Of a stretch of 64,000 bases of DNA, positions 17,503-27,907 are shown in pieces (within the stretch, counting starts at the first letter, position 1; every line of letters begins with the position of its first letter). The position numbers and the translations under genes are program-made. Source of the stretch: Methylobacillus methanolivorans (GTDB lineage Bacteria > Pseudomonadota > Gammaproteobacteria > Burkholderiales > Methylophilaceae); assembly GCF_044751345.1 (NCBI RefSeq), contig NZ_JBIWXY010000001.1:310001-374000 (forward strand), read 5' to 3'. The notes beneath the pieces are model-generated. The model was not told the origin of the DNA. It was given only the letters and a program-made list of their open reading frames with translations, and ran no database searches.

Positions 17503-18360
17503 GCGCCGTTGAGACAATGTCAGTATCCCGCTTGCGCAAATGATGGCGATGCCCAGAAAACCATAGAGGTCGGGTATGTGACCGAACATGATGTAGCCGA
17601 TCAGCCCGGCGAAAATCAATTGACCATAGGTGAACGGGGCTAAAGTGGCTGGGTTGGCATGGTGGTAGGCTTCTGTCATCAGGAGGTGGCTCAGCAATGC
17701 TGATATCCCTAATCCCAGCAGTAACAAAGCATGGAATGCGCTGGGTGTTTGCCAGAAAAATGGGGCAACAAAGGTGAGCGCTGCACTGCCGACTAGCCCG
17801 CTGAGCAGGTTGGTGGTGGCGGAGCTATCCGTCGCATTGAGTTTACGGGTGATCAGTTGATAGAAGCTGAAACTGAAAGCCGCACCTACTGCCAGCAGGC
17901 TAACAGGTGTGAATAGCACACCTCCAGGCCGTAAGATCACCAACACACCAATAAAACCCAGGGAAACAGCAAACCATTGTAATGGCCTGACTCTCTCGCC
18001 TAGCAATGGTCCTGAAAGTACGGTGACGATTAACGGTGTCAGATAGATAATGGCTGTGCCTTCTGCCAGCGGTATATAGCGCAGCGCGGAAATGAACAGC
18101 ATGTTGGTGCCAACCATGCAGAGCCCACGTAATAGCTGTAAGCCAGGGCGACAGGTCTTAAAGATAGAGAGGCCATGGCGGGGTAATAGCACGCTAAGCA
18201 TGAGGCCGCTATGAATGACATACCGTACCCAGATCACCATGACGACAGCATAGAATCCGGCCAGGTATTTTGAGAGAGCATCGCTGCCTGCGAAGAGGAA
18301 AATCGCACCACAAATGTAAAGGACGCCTTGAAGAAATTGTGCTTTTGTGTCCTGGGTCAT
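17497..18360 (-). CDS. DMT-superfamily permease (EamA domains)
   Basis: This is a 287-residue inner-membrane protein with ten predicted membrane helices arranged as two EamA repeats (about 10-145 and 155-285). Family hallmarks include RYIPLAEGTAIIYLTPLIVTVLSGPLLGERV near residue 95-125. Such carriers export or import small metabolites such as amino acids or S-adenosylmethionine; the substrate is not deducible. It is monocistronic and diverges from the Hsp70-like gene. The ATG has no obvious Shine-Dalgarno. Confidence 0.85.
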   Translation of the reverse strand: MTQDTKAQFLQGVLYICGAIFLFAGSDALSKYLAGFYAVVMVIWVRYVIHSGLMLSVLLPRHGLSIFKTCRPGLQLLRGLCMVGTNMLFISALRYIPLAEGTAIIYLTPLIVTVLSGPLLGERVRPLQWFAVSLGFIGVLVILRPGGVLFTPVSLLAVGAAFSFSFYQLITRKLNATDSSATTNLLSGLVGSAALTFVAPFFWQTPSAFHALLLLGLGISALLSHLLMTEAYHHANPATLAPFTYGQLIFAGLIGYIMFGHIPDLYGFLGIAIICASGILTLSQRRH

Positions 18361-18523
18361 GTGGTGAAGCGTCGAGTGTGCTGCGAAATTAAGATTGGCG
18401 AGGAGTGTATCACGCGGCTTATTTGCATTGATGTGCTTGCTGAATGAAATACAAATGGCAGAAGAGGTTACTTTGCCGATTGTTGCCTGACGGATTGGCT
18501 GCTGTATGCGCGAGCGCTACGCG

Positions 18524-18529
18524 TATAAT
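18524..18529 (+). promoter_or_regulatory. Candidate -10 box for the Hsp70-like gene
   Basis: A perfect TATAAT lies 47 nt before ATG 18576. No good -35 element occurs at standard spacing, so the call rests on the -10 alone. Confidence 0.4.
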
Positions 18530-18575
18530 CTCGTCTTTTGTTCAACGGCTTCGGCCCATTCAGCAGGTAGTAAAG

Positions 18576-19832
18576 ATGCATTGTGGAATAGATTATGGCA
18601 CTTCGAACTCATCCCTTGGCGTAGTCAAGGCTGGCAAGGTGGTGCAAGCCATGCTTGAACCGGGGAGTGTGTATCTCCCATCTGCTATTTATCGTGCATT
18701 TCCCGAGCATGAACTCAACGAGGATATCGAGTCGCGTACTATTCGCCAACAGTTGGGTAATGCGCAGGGCTTGGTATATGGCACCGAGGCGATTGATGCT
18801 TATATTCGTCATCCTGGGGATGGCTTGTTCATGAAGTCGCCTAAGGTGTTTTTAGGGAGCGATCTCAATAAAGACCAGATGGACTTTTTTGAGGTCATCA
18901 TTGCCAAGATGATGACGCATATCCTGGAACAGGCTAGGCAGTTTTACGGGCATGATTTACGCCAGGCTGTGATTGGGCGACCGATTCGATATCACGGTAT
19001 TCGTGGTGAGCAGGGTGATCAGCAAGCCTTGGCGATTATGCAACATGCTGCTGCCGAAGCTGGTTTGGACGAAATAGTATTTATGTATGAGCCCTTGGCA
19101 GCTGCACTGGATTATGAGCAGGGGCTTGATCAGGACGAAGTGTTGTTGGTGGTGGATGTTGGTGGCGGCACGACCGATTGTTCCGTGGTCAAGGTGGGCC
19201 CTTCTTATCGTGATAAGCGCGAGCGTAGCGATGACCTGCTGGCTTATTCAGGCAACCGGATTGGTGGGGTAGACCTGGATATCAATTTGGGTTGGTACAG
19301 CATCATGCCTTTGTTCGGGCGAGGGACTGATGAGCTGCATAACAAGGCATTTGATGCGATTGCCGTGAATAGCATCCCGAGCCAGCAGGCATTTTATTCC
19401 CGGTTTGAAATGCCGATACATGCCAAGGCAGATGTCGCCAGAGAACGGCTTTACAAGGTATGGCTGGATAAGCTCAGTAGCCATTTGGTGCGCAGTGCAG
19501 AATTGACCAAGATTGCTTTGTCTTCTGCTGAGTTGGATGCACTTGACTTGGCGTATGTCGAGGATGGTTTGCAGGTGCAGGTGACACGCGAGGATTTTCG
19601 TGAGGCCATTGTGCGCTCTACCGAGAAAATTCGTCAGGTGATTGATGACGCGCGCCAGGCGAGTGATACCCGTATCGACAAGATTTATCTCACCGGGGGG
19701 TCTGCAGTATCGCCGGTCATTCAGCAATTGATCCGTGAGGTGGTTGGCGATCAGGTGCCATTTGTTTCCGGCAATATGCACGGCAGTGTTGCCTGTGGCT
19801 TGAGTGTATTTGCCAGCCGTCATTTTGCTTAG
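18576..19832 (+). CDS. yegD: Hsp70-family protein, YegD-like
   Basis: The 418-residue product starts at ATG 18576 (CAGGTAG upstream) and begins MHCGIDYGTSNSSLG, the phosphate-1 loop of actin/Hsp70 ATPases. The phosphate-2 motif VVDVGGGTTDCSVV (about 194-207) and the adenosine motif IYLTGGSAVSP (about 370-380) are also present. It has only the nucleotide-binding domain plus insertions, and lacks the DnaK substrate-binding domain and lid. This matches the YegD branch, whose cellular role is not established. It stands alone between the EamA gene and the kinase operon. The 265 nt downstream (19833-20097) hold no gene I can support. Confidence 0.88.
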   Translation: MHCGIDYGTSNSSLGVVKAGKVVQAMLEPGSVYLPSAIYRAFPEHELNEDIESRTIRQQLGNAQGLVYGTEAIDAYIRHPGDGLFMKSPKVFLGSDLNKDQMDFFEVIIAKMMTHILEQARQFYGHDLRQAVIGRPIRYHGIRGEQGDQQALAIMQHAAAEAGLDEIVFMYEPLAAALDYEQGLDQDEVLLVVDVGGGTTDCSVVKVGPSYRDKRERSDDLLAYSGNRIGGVDLDINLGWYSIMPLFGRGTDELHNKAFDAIAVNSIPSQQAFYSRFEMPIHAKADVARERLYKVWLDKLSSHLVRSAELTKIALSSAELDALDLAYVEDGLQVQVTREDFREAIVRSTEKIRQVIDDARQASDTRIDKIYLTGGSAVSPVIQQLIREVVGDQVPFVSGNMHGSVACGLSVFASRHFA

Positions 19833-20097
19833 TTCTTGATGACACCCCGTTGAATCATATAGAGTATTGATATGTGGTATGGCCTAATATGTTGCTGCAA
19901 GTTGCGGATACTCGTTTGGCACAATGAGGCGGCAGCTTGAATATCGTATAGGTTGTCTGATCTGAGCGTTGGGCACGGATATTTGGGGAGATCCGATTGC
20001 CTAGTCTTTAAGTACCAGTAGAAGCATTGTCGAAGAAGCCATGGGGGGCTTGCCCGCATCCCATGCTTCATAACAATTACACTGAACGAAAGTGCTT

Positions 20098-23000
20098 ATG
20101 GGGAAGAAAAAATATGGGTGGTCATGGGCCGCAGGTGTATTTATCCTCGGTGTGGTCGTTACGGCAATCATCGCTCGTGCTCAGTTTTATAACAGCAGCC
20201 TACAGTCCCGTCAGTTCGAGCTAGTACACACAGCTAGTCAAGAACTCCAGCATTCCATCCAGTCTGAAATCCAGCATGCCATAGACTTTGTGCAGGCCAC
20301 GGGATGGTTATTCAATGCTAGTCAATCTGTCAGTCGCAAAGAGTTTGCCGAGTTTGCCGTGCAGGCGCTCCATCATAGTCATATGCTCACTGAGCTACAG
20401 TGGAGGCCTCGGGTCAAAGCTGCCGATATACCAGGCTTGGTAGATGCGGCTACGCAGGATGGGCTGATAGGTTTCCGCTTGCTGGAGCAGTCTAGCAATG
20501 GTGCTTTTGTTCCCGCCCATGTTCGCGCCGAGTATTTCCCTATTTTCTATAGTGAGATGTCTTTTGAGGAAACGGCCAATCCTTCCTTATTAGGGGTAGA
20601 TACTGCTGGAATGCCTGATTTTGAGGTGCTTGAGCAGGGCGTGGCTAATGGGCATACGGTGATGGTGACCCAGATGGATACTCGCCAGATCATGGTCACT
20701 GTGCCTGTGTTTTCAGGGGGTGAGCGCAATATGGCTTCCCTTACTGGCTATGTGGCTGGTCGCTTGTCTCTACAGCAATTACTGCATACGGTGGAGCAGC
20801 AGGCTGAAAAGCTGGGCCTGGATGTCATCCTGCTTGACCATGCAGGTATGCGGTTGCCTGTCCTGCAAGTCATTGGCCAGAATAGTAGCTTGCTTCAGCT
20901 TGACCCCAAACAAGCTTATGAGCCAGGCGTATTCGATGTCAGTCTGCCATTCAATGTTGCCAATTTTTCTGGCACTTTGGTGGTACATCCGCATGCAGGA
21001 TTGTCTGATCAACATGCGTGGTCGCTAGTGGCGATTGTTGGGATGGGCATCTTGATCTCCTTGTTGCTTGCAGGTCTGCTGTATCGCATGTTGGGTGAGC
21101 AGCGTGCTGTCAAACTGTCGCAAGAGCAGTTGGATAGCCTGACAGGCAATTTACCTGTGGGAGTTTTCCAGATACATGCCGGCAATGGTACGCCAGCGCG
21201 TTTCACTTTTGTGAACGCCAGCGCCTGCCAACTGCTTGAGGTGAAAGAGCAGCAGATATTGGCGAATTGGCAGGAGGCTTTTGCGCATGTCGTGCTAGAG
21301 GACAAACAGGACTTATTACTAGCATTGCGTCACGCCAAGGATAATAAGCAGTTGTGGGAGGGCGAGTTCCGCTTGCAAGTAGGCGACAAGTTTCGATGGA
21401 TACGTGCTCGTGCCATTCCCAGGCATACCCTGCTAAGGGAGTTGGTATATAACGGTTTTCTCGAGGATGTGACTGAACACAAACGCATCGAGGCGGAAAT
21501 CAGGTCACAAAGCCTGTTCTTGCAGCAACTGATTGATAATATTCCCAGCCCCTTGTTCTTCAAGGGCAGTGATAGCCGCTTTCTTGGGTGTAACCGTGCT
21601 TATGAGCATGAGTTTGGTATTTCCCGAGACCACATGATTGGCAAGACAGTACTAGAAATGGAGTATTTGCCATATGAGGATCGCCTGGCTTACCAGGATG
21701 AAGATGAGCATGTAATCGCGACGGGTGCCACGGTGCATAAAGCCCTGTCATTACGGTTTGCCGATGGCAAAATGCATCAGGTGCTGTATTGGGTAAGCGG
21801 CTTCAAATTGCCGGATGGGACGATAGGTGGCTTGGTCGGATCTATTGTTGATATTACCGCGCAGCGTGAAGCTCAGCAGGCGCTGAGCCTTGCCATTGAC
21901 CAGCAAAAAGCTTTGTTTGATTCTGCTCCATTGGGTATCTTGGAGTTGAGGAATCGTCGCGTTATCCAGTGCAACCGCAAATTTGAGGTGATGTTGGGCT
22001 ATGAGCCGGGTGAGTTACTCGGACATTCAACCCGGGAGTGGTTCTCGAGCGATGAGGATTTTGCCCTGGTAGGCAAAAGTTACGACATGTTGCGCCACGG
22101 TGAGACTTATATCGGTGAACATCAATTCACCCGCAAGGATGATAGCAAATTGTGGTGCCGGATTTTTGGGCATGCCGTGGATATTCACGATCCTGAGCAT
22201 CATAGCGTGTGGCAGTTTGAGGACATTACGGAAAAACGCCTAATCGATGAGCAGTTGCGTCTGGCACGCGACATGGCAGAAGAGGCGACCTTGGCTAAGT
22301 CGATGTTCCTGGCCAATATGAGCCATGAAATCCGTACTCCCATGAATGCAGTCATTGGTTTGGCACATTTGGCCTTGAAAACTGAGTTGGACCCAAGGCA
22401 GCGTGATTACGTTACCAAAATCCACAGCGCAGGCATTTCATTACTGTCTGTCATCAATGACATCCTGGATTTCAGCAAGATCGAGTCAGGCAAGATGGAT
22501 CTTGAGCAGGTGGAATTCTCGCTTGACCAGGTATTGAGTAGTGTCACCAATACCTTGGCACATTCTGCGAGTGATGCCAGCTTAGAGTTGTTGTTTGATG
22601 TAGCGGATGATGTACCACGAAATTTGGTCGGTGATCCGTTACGTTTGGGGCAGGTTTTACTTAACCTGGTCAGCAATGCCATCAAGTTTACCCACGACGG
22701 TGAAGTCATCATTCGCTGCCAGCTACTGGATTCCAATGATCAACAGATCAAGTTGCAGTTTTTCGTGATCGATTCCGGGATTGGCATGGATGAGGAAACC
22801 TGTTCGCGCCTATTCCAGCCATTTGTGCAGGCCGATGGTTCCACTACGCGTAAATACGGTGGTACTGGCTTGGGCCTGACGATATGCAAACGGCTGGTTG
22901 GCATGATGCAAGGGGATATTTGGGTAACCAGCATGCCCGGGCAAGGCTCTACCTTTACTTTTACTGCCTGGTTCGGCAATGGACAGCCAGCCAGGCCTTA

Positions 23001-24453
23001 TATCCTGACCAATGAACTCAATGACCTGCATGTGTTGGTGGTAGATGATAACCTCACGGCCAGGAGCATTCTCGCCAGCCAATTGAGCTTCCTGCCTTGC
23101 AAGATCAGCCATGCCAATTCAGGCATGGAGGCCGTGGCGACAGTCAGGGATATGCAACATGTCTTGCCTGTGGACCTAGTGTTGATGGATTGGAAAATGC
23201 CCGGCCTGAGTGGGCTGGAGGCTGCCCGCCTGATCAGGCACGACACTAGCTTGAGCAAAATGCCTGCCATTATCATGGTGACAGCCTATGGGCGTGATGA
23301 AATCATCAAGGAGTGCGAGGATTTGAAGCTGGAAGGCTTTCTCATCAAGCCTGTGAGCCAATCCACCCTGATTGATACATTGGTCAGTATCTACAGTAAA
23401 CCCGTAGAAAACTGGGAATATGTGCCTCAAGGCGAGCATTATGACCTCACAGGCATGCGCTTGTTGGTAGTCGAGGATAATGAAATCAATCAGCAGATTG
23501 CTGCTGAACTACTGCGGGCTGTGGGGGCTATCGTCGAGATTGCTGAGCATGGTCAGATTGCACTAGATAAGCTTGGTGAGCCAGGTGTGCATTATGATGC
23601 TGTATTGATGGACTTACAGATGCCGATCATGGATGGATATGAGGCAACACGCCAGATTCGAGCCAATTCAAGTTTCGATCATTTGCCGATATTGGCGATG
23701 ACGGCACATGCCACCATGGAAGAGCGCCAGCGCTGCATAGAGCTTGGCATGGTAGCCCATATCACCAAACCGATTGATCCAGATATGCTCTATCAGGCTC
23801 TCGCCTGTATTCATGTCAAACATGAGTCTGCGGCTGAAAATGCATCATCGATTGCAGGGGAATATACAGTGCTGGAAATTCAAGGATTTAATGTTTCGGA
23901 TGCATTACGGCGTGTTGCGGGTAACCAAGAGCTGTATCGCCGTTTGTTAATGCAATTTAGCCAGAGCCAGCAAGGCGCAGTGGAGCAGATACGCAATACT
24001 TTGCTGGAGCATCGTCAAGCTGATGCCATCCGGCTGGTACATAACTTGAAAGGTGTGGCCGCCAACTTGGGGGCGCAAGGCTTGGCTGATGTGGCTGCAG
24101 AACTTGAGCAGGTGTTGGTCGAAGAAAGGGATGATAGGCTAGTACTGGAGCAGCTTGATGTAGCGTTGACGGAGGCAATAGCAGCGGTGACGAACGTATT
24201 GGCACATCCGGTTGCCGAAACCTCGGCGATTCAACTTACGCAGCAGGAGCGGCAGCGATTGCTACAGCAGTTAAGTCAATATCTGGAAGCAAGAGATGCC
24301 AGTGTGCAGGATTTTCTTACTCAGCAGTCAGCGGAGTTAAGGTCGATGTTGACTGCGCAGCAATATGGCAGGTTGATTGAGTTTGTCAGCGTTTATCAAT
24401 TTGATGCGGCTTTACTGTTGGTGCAGCCATTATTGGTAACAACTTCTCATTAG
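20098..24453 (+). CDS. CHASE-PAS hybrid sensor histidine kinase with two receivers and HPt
   Basis: This 1451-residue membrane protein has a helix at about 8-28, a periplasmic CHASE-like domain (about 40-290) and a second helix near 305-330. Three PAS-type domains follow (about 350-460, 480-600, 610-720), then the HisKA box MSHEIRTPMN with His743. The HATPase (DSGIGMDEET, GGTGLGLTI) is followed by receiver 1 (Asp1031), receiver 2 (Asp1172) and a C-terminal HPt (HNLKGVAANLG, His1315). It can run a complete phosphorelay internally and then pass phosphate on. The HD-GYP response regulator gene starts 24 nt downstream and is the obvious output. ATG 20098 is preferred over GTG 20092. Confidence 0.93.
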   Translation: MGKKKYGWSWAAGVFILGVVVTAIIARAQFYNSSLQSRQFELVHTASQELQHSIQSEIQHAIDFVQATGWLFNASQSVSRKEFAEFAVQALHHSHMLTELQWRPRVKAADIPGLVDAATQDGLIGFRLLEQSSNGAFVPAHVRAEYFPIFYSEMSFEETANPSLLGVDTAGMPDFEVLEQGVANGHTVMVTQMDTRQIMVTVPVFSGGERNMASLTGYVAGRLSLQQLLHTVEQQAEKLGLDVILLDHAGMRLPVLQVIGQNSSLLQLDPKQAYEPGVFDVSLPFNVANFSGTLVVHPHAGLSDQHAWSLVAIVGMGILISLLLAGLLYRMLGEQRAVKLSQEQLDSLTGNLPVGVFQIHAGNGTPARFTFVNASACQLLEVKEQQILANWQEAFAHVVLEDKQDLLLALRHAKDNKQLWEGEFRLQVGDKFRWIRARAIPRHTLLRELVYNGFLEDVTEHKRIEAEIRSQSLFLQQLIDNIPSPLFFKGSDSRFLGCNRAYEHEFGISRDHMIGKTVLEMEYLPYEDRLAYQDEDEHVIATGATVHKALSLRFADGKMHQVLYWVSGFKLPDGTIGGLVGSIVDITAQREAQQALSLAIDQQKALFDSAPLGILELRNRRVIQCNRKFEVMLGYEPGELLGHSTREWFSSDEDFALVGKSYDMLRHGETYIGEHQFTRKDDSKLWCRIFGHAVDIHDPEHHSVWQFEDITEKRLIDEQLRLARDMAEEATLAKSMFLANMSHEIRTPMNAVIGLAHLALKTELDPRQRDYVTKIHSAGISLLSVINDILDFSKIESGKMDLEQVEFSLDQVLSSVTNTLAHSASDASLELLFDVADDVPRNLVGDPLRLGQVLLNLVSNAIKFTHDGEVIIRCQLLDSNDQQIKLQFFVIDSGIGMDEETCSRLFQPFVQADGSTTRKYGGTGLGLTICKRLVGMMQGDIWVTSMPGQGSTFTFTAWFGNGQPARPYILTNELNDLHVLVVDDNLTARSILASQLSFLPCKISHANSGMEAVATVRDMQHVLPVDLVLMDWKMPGLSGLEAARLIRHDTSLSKMPAIIMVTAYGRDEIIKECEDLKLEGFLIKPVSQSTLIDTLVSIYSKPVENWEYVPQGEHYDLTGMRLLVVEDNEINQQIAAELLRAVGAIVEIAEHGQIALDKLGEPGVHYDAVLMDLQMPIMDGYEATRQIRANSSFDHLPILAMTAHATMEERQRCIELGMVAHITKPIDPDMLYQALACIHVKHESAAENASSIAGEYTVLEIQGFNVSDALRRVAGNQELYRRLLMQFSQSQQGAVEQIRNTLLEHRQADAIRLVHNLKGVAANLGAQGLADVAAELEQVLVEERDDRLVLEQLDVALTEAIAAVTNVLAHPVAETSAIQLTQQERQRLLQQLSQYLEARDASVQDFLTQQSAELRSMLTAQQYGRLIEFVSVYQFDAALLLVQPLLVTTSH

Positions 24454-24477
24454 AAAAATATCCTAGGAATCACGGCG

Positions 24478-25575
24478 ATGCACAATACACCGGATACAAA
24501 AAGCAAACAAACGATCCTGGTCATTGACGATACCCCGGAAAATCTCTCGGTGATTAATGCCTTGCTGCGTGAGTTTTATCAAGTCAAAGTCTCCACCAGC
24601 GGGGTGGATGGCCTCAATGTAGCGCAGATGCAGTCACAGCCTGACTTGATCTTACTCGATATCATGATGCCGGATATTGACGGTTATGAAGTCTGCCGAC
24701 AGCTCAAGGCTAATCCGGTGACAGAAAATATTCCTGTGATTTTTCTGACCGCCAAAATTCACATGGAAGATGAACAACGTGGTTTTGATGTCGGCGCAGT
24801 GGATTACATCGTCAAGCCTATCAGTCCCCCTATCGTATTAGCCCGTATCCAGACGCATCTTTTTCTCAAGGATCAGCGCCGTTTCCTGGAGTACCAGGTG
24901 GAGCAACGCACGCGCGAGATCGCACTGATCCAGGATGTGACCATTTATGCGTTGGCATCGCTGGCAGAAACACGCGATAACGAGACTGGCAACCATATTC
25001 GCCGTACGCAGAACTATGTGCGGTTATTGGCGGAAAAGCTGCGCGATCACCCGCGATTTTCTGCACAACTGACAACCCCGGTGATTGCGTTGCTATACAA
25101 ATCTGCCCCATTGCACGACATTGGCAAGGTGGGTATTCCCGATCATATCCTGCTCAAGCCAGGGCCATTGACGGCGGAAGAGTACGAGATCATGAAAAAG
25201 CATGCGCAATTGGGTGCCAATGCCTTGATTGAGGCAGAAAAGCTGATCGGGCGTGAAAACAACTTCCTGCAATATGCGCGCGAGATCGCCATGTGGCACC
25301 ATGAGCACTGGGATGGTTCAGGGTATCCGGATGGGCTGCGTGGTGAAGATATCCCTGTTTCGGCACGCTTGATGGCACTGGCTGATGTCTACGATGCCTT
25401 GATCAGTGAACGGGTATATAAACAGGCATTCGAGCATGATGTGGCGGTGCAAACCATTGTTGATGGGCGCGGAACGCATTTCGATCCTGATATTGTCGAT
25501 GCATTTCTTGCTGTGAAAGATCAGTTCCAGCATATTGCTGAGCAATATCATGATCGATACACTAAACCCAAGTGA
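24478..25575 (+). CDS. Response regulator with HD-GYP phosphodiesterase output (RpfG-like)
   Basis: This 365-residue protein has an N-terminal receiver (ILVIDDTPEN, phospho-acceptor Asp61 in LLDIMMP) and a coiled linker (LEYQVEQRTREIALIQDVT). The HD-GYP domain carries HDIGKVG (His213-Asp214), HHEHWDGSGYP (GYP at 282-284) and DVYDAL. HD-GYP domains hydrolyse cyclic-di-GMP. TAGGAA lies upstream of the ATG. It forms a two-gene operon with the hybrid kinase and ends at a strong terminator. A close functional counterpart occurs at 36961-37956 with the MHYT kinase. Confidence 0.94.
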   Translation: MHNTPDTKSKQTILVIDDTPENLSVINALLREFYQVKVSTSGVDGLNVAQMQSQPDLILLDIMMPDIDGYEVCRQLKANPVTENIPVIFLTAKIHMEDEQRGFDVGAVDYIVKPISPPIVLARIQTHLFLKDQRRFLEYQVEQRTREIALIQDVTIYALASLAETRDNETGNHIRRTQNYVRLLAEKLRDHPRFSAQLTTPVIALLYKSAPLHDIGKVGIPDHILLKPGPLTAEEYEIMKKHAQLGANALIEAEKLIGRENNFLQYAREIAMWHHEHWDGSGYPDGLRGEDIPVSARLMALADVYDALISERVYKQAFEHDVAVQTIVDGRGTHFDPDIVDAFLAVKDQFQHIAEQYHDRYTKPK

Positions 25576-25593
25576 ATAGGCAGTGATGAGCAT

Positions 25594-25625
25594 AAAAAAA
25601 GGATTGCAGATGCAATCCTTTTTTT
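25594..25625. terminator. Bidirectional rho-independent terminator
   Basis: Arms GGATTGCA / TGCAATCC are flanked by seven A on the left and seven T on the right. It serves the HD-GYP gene (plus) and the convergent YbiT-like gene (minus). Confidence 0.92.
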
Positions 25626-25650
25626 ATTTAGACAGAATATTCAGGCCTGA

Positions 25651-27246
25651 TTATTCAACGCCTTGGCTGGTGAGGTAATCTTCATAATTGCCACTGAAAT
25701 CGATAATGCCATCGGCCTTGATTTCAATGATGCGGGTAGCCAGCGAGCTGACGAATTCGCGGTCATGGCTGACAAAGAATAGCGTGCCTTTGTATTTATC
25801 CAGCGCAGTATTCAGTGCTTCGATGGATTCCATATCCATGTGGTTGGTGGGTTCATCCATCAGCAGCACGTTACTGCGTGCCAGCATTAATTGACCATAC
25901 AGCATGCGGCCTTTTTCACCACCGGATAATACCTTGACAGACTTTTTGGTATCCTCGCCGGAGAACAGCAAGCGTCCCAACATGCTACGTACGGATTGAT
26001 CGTCATCGCCTTGTTGCGTGAATTGCGACATCCAGTCGAACAGGTTGAGGTCTTTCTCAAACTCGTATTCGTGATCCTGCGCGAAATAACCCAGCTTGGC
26101 CTTATCCGTCCACTTGATTTCACCATGATTGGGTACCAAGTCACCCGCCAGGCAACGCAGGAACGTGGTTTTACCAATGCCGTTTTCCCCGATGATCGCG
26201 ACCTTTTCACCGGCTTCAAAAATCAATTCCACGTCGTTGAATAATTGGCGATCAAAACCATGGCTGACTTTTTTCAGCTCCACAGCGTTGCGGTGCAGCT
26301 TGTCGCGCTCATCATATTCGAAGCGGATGAACGGATATTGACGGCTTGAAGGCTTGAATTCTTCAATCTTGATCTTGTCGATCTGCTTGGCGCGGCTGGT
26401 TGCCTGCTTCGCCTTGGAGGCATTGGCGGAGAAGCGGCGCACGAACTCTTGCAGGTCGGCAATTTGCTGCTTGGCCTTGGCATTATCCTTCGCTTGTTGT
26501 GCACGGGCCTGGGCCGAAGCTTCCATGTAATCATCGTAGTTGCCAGGGTAGACCGTCAGCTTGCCAAAATCCATATCCGCGGTGTGTGTACAGACCTGAT
26601 TCAGGAAGTGTCTATCGTGTGAAATGATGATCATGGTGCAATCACGATTATTCAGCACATCTTCCAGCCAGCGGATGGTGTTAATGTCCAGGTTGTTGGT
26701 CGGTTCATCCAGCAACAGGATGTCAGGGTTGGCGAACAGCGCTTGTACCAGCAATACCCGCAACTTCCAGCCTGGTGCTACTGCGCTCATGAGGCCATTG
26801 TGTTGCTCAATCGGGATACCTACACCCAGCAAAAGTTCGCCTGCGCGTGCTTCCGCGGTATAACCATCATATTCTGCATACACGCCTTCCAGTTCGGCGG
26901 CGCGCATGTAGTCTTCTTCTGTGGCTTCAGGGTTCATGTAGATTTCATTTTTCTCTACATTGGCCTTCCACATTTGTTCATGGCCCATCATCACCACGTC
27001 GATGACGCGTTGATCTTCATAGGCAAACTGATCTTGGCGCAGGAAAGCCATGCGCTCATTGTTATCGAGGGAGATGTTGCCAGAGGTGGGCTCTAGTACA
27101 CCTGCCAGGATTTTCATGTAAGTGGATTTGCCACAGCCGTTGGCGCCGATCAGGCCGTAACGGTTACCTTCACCAAACTTGACCGATACGTTCTCAAATA
27201 ATGGCTTGGCGCCAAACTGCATAGTGATGTTGTTACTGATTAACAC
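25651..27246 (-). CDS. ybiT: ABC-F family ATPase, YbiT type
   Basis: This 531-residue soluble twin ATPase starts at GTG 27246, supported by AGGAAAACACC immediately upstream. ABC domain 1 has Walker A GANGCGKST and Walker B ILLLDEPTNNLD. An interdomain linker is rich in Lys, Ala and Gln (KAKQQIADLQEFVRRFSANASKAKQATSRAKQIDKI). ABC domain 2 has GENGIGKTT, the signature LSGGEKGRM and VLLMDEPTNHMD. The opening LISNNITMQFGAKPLFENVSVKFG and overall length match E. coli YbiT. ABC-F proteins bind the ribosome E site and relieve stalled translation; YbiT's exact substrate state is less defined than that of EttA. It is monocistronic. Confidence 0.93.
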   Translation of the reverse strand: MLISNNITMQFGAKPLFENVSVKFGEGNRYGLIGANGCGKSTYMKILAGVLEPTSGNISLDNNERMAFLRQDQFAYEDQRVIDVVMMGHEQMWKANVEKNEIYMNPEATEEDYMRAAELEGVYAEYDGYTAEARAGELLLGVGIPIEQHNGLMSAVAPGWKLRVLLVQALFANPDILLLDEPTNNLDINTIRWLEDVLNNRDCTMIIISHDRHFLNQVCTHTADMDFGKLTVYPGNYDDYMEASAQARAQQAKDNAKAKQQIADLQEFVRRFSANASKAKQATSRAKQIDKIKIEEFKPSSRQYPFIRFEYDERDKLHRNAVELKKVSHGFDRQLFNDVELIFEAGEKVAIIGENGIGKTTFLRCLAGDLVPNHGEIKWTDKAKLGYFAQDHEYEFEKDLNLFDWMSQFTQQGDDDQSVRSMLGRLLFSGEDTKKSVKVLSGGEKGRMLYGQLMLARSNVLLMDEPTNHMDMESIEALNTALDKYKGTLFFVSHDREFVSSLATRIIEIKADGIIDFSGNYEDYLTSQGVE

Positions 27247-27289
27247 GGTGTTTTCCTAAAAAGCCTACAATGTTCTGCGTTTGATGGTG

Positions 27290-27895
27290 TTACTTGAATG
27301 TATTGCGGATGACCACTTCATCCAGTGCCAGCTGGCCTCCGCGAGGTTTTGGCGGCTGAATGCCCTTGCCGATAGCGACAAACATCGCTGGCGTATGATC
27401 GGCAGGCAGGTTGAGCAACTTGGCCACGGCATCGAAATCAAAGCCATCCATTGGGCAGGAGTCATAGCCCAGTTCCTTGGCTGCCAACATCAACGTGGTC
27501 GCTGCCATGCCGCAGGAGCGCATGCCTTCGTCGCGTTGCACCTGATCCTTGCCGCGGTAGTAATTGTCGATAGCGTTGACCAAGTAATCCTGCACTGGCT
27601 GGTCGGCATTGCGCCAATAACGGCGTGGTTCCTTTTCCCAGGCCTTGAGATCCGCCACCAAGACAACTAATAGAGAGGCATCGGTCACCTGTGCCTGATC
27701 CCAGCTGGCAGCGCGCACCTGTTTACGCAGCTCTGGGTCTTGCACCAGTACGAAGCGCCAGTTTTGGATGTTGAATGCAGTGGGCGAGAGAAGCGCCAAT
27801 GACATCAGCTTTTCAATCTCCGCCTCGGACATGGTGTGGCTGGCATCATAAGCTTTGACCGAACGGCGGCTTTCAATAGCTTCAATCACATTCAT
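27290..27895 (-). CDS. Nitroreductase-family FMN oxidoreductase
   Basis: This 201-residue protein has the nitroreductase fold: IESRRSVKAYD (phosphate-binding Arg), LSPTAFNIQNWRFVLV (FMN contact), and the Gly-rich GYDSCPMDGFD loop before the C-terminal strand. Family members reduce nitro groups, quinones or flavins with NAD(P)H; the physiological substrate is unknown. GAGGAATATGTACC before the ATG overlaps the stop of the upstream Gre-family gene, 12 nt away, so the two are co-transcribed. Confidence 0.87.
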   Translation of the reverse strand: MNVIEAIESRRSVKAYDASHTMSEAEIEKLMSLALLSPTAFNIQNWRFVLVQDPELRKQVRAASWDQAQVTDASLLVVLVADLKAWEKEPRRYWRNADQPVQDYLVNAIDNYYRGKDQVQRDEGMRSCGMAATTLMLAAKELGYDSCPMDGFDFDAVAKLLNLPADHTPAMFVAIGKGIQPPKPRGGQLALDEVVIRNTFK

Positions 27896-27907
27896 GGTAC
27901 ATATTCC

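Noticed and set aside
19833..20097. Possible small RNA or gene between the Hsp70-like gene and the hybrid kinase
   Set aside because: No terminator-like hairpin with T tract, no ribosome site and no clear promoter were found; the stretch is left unassigned.
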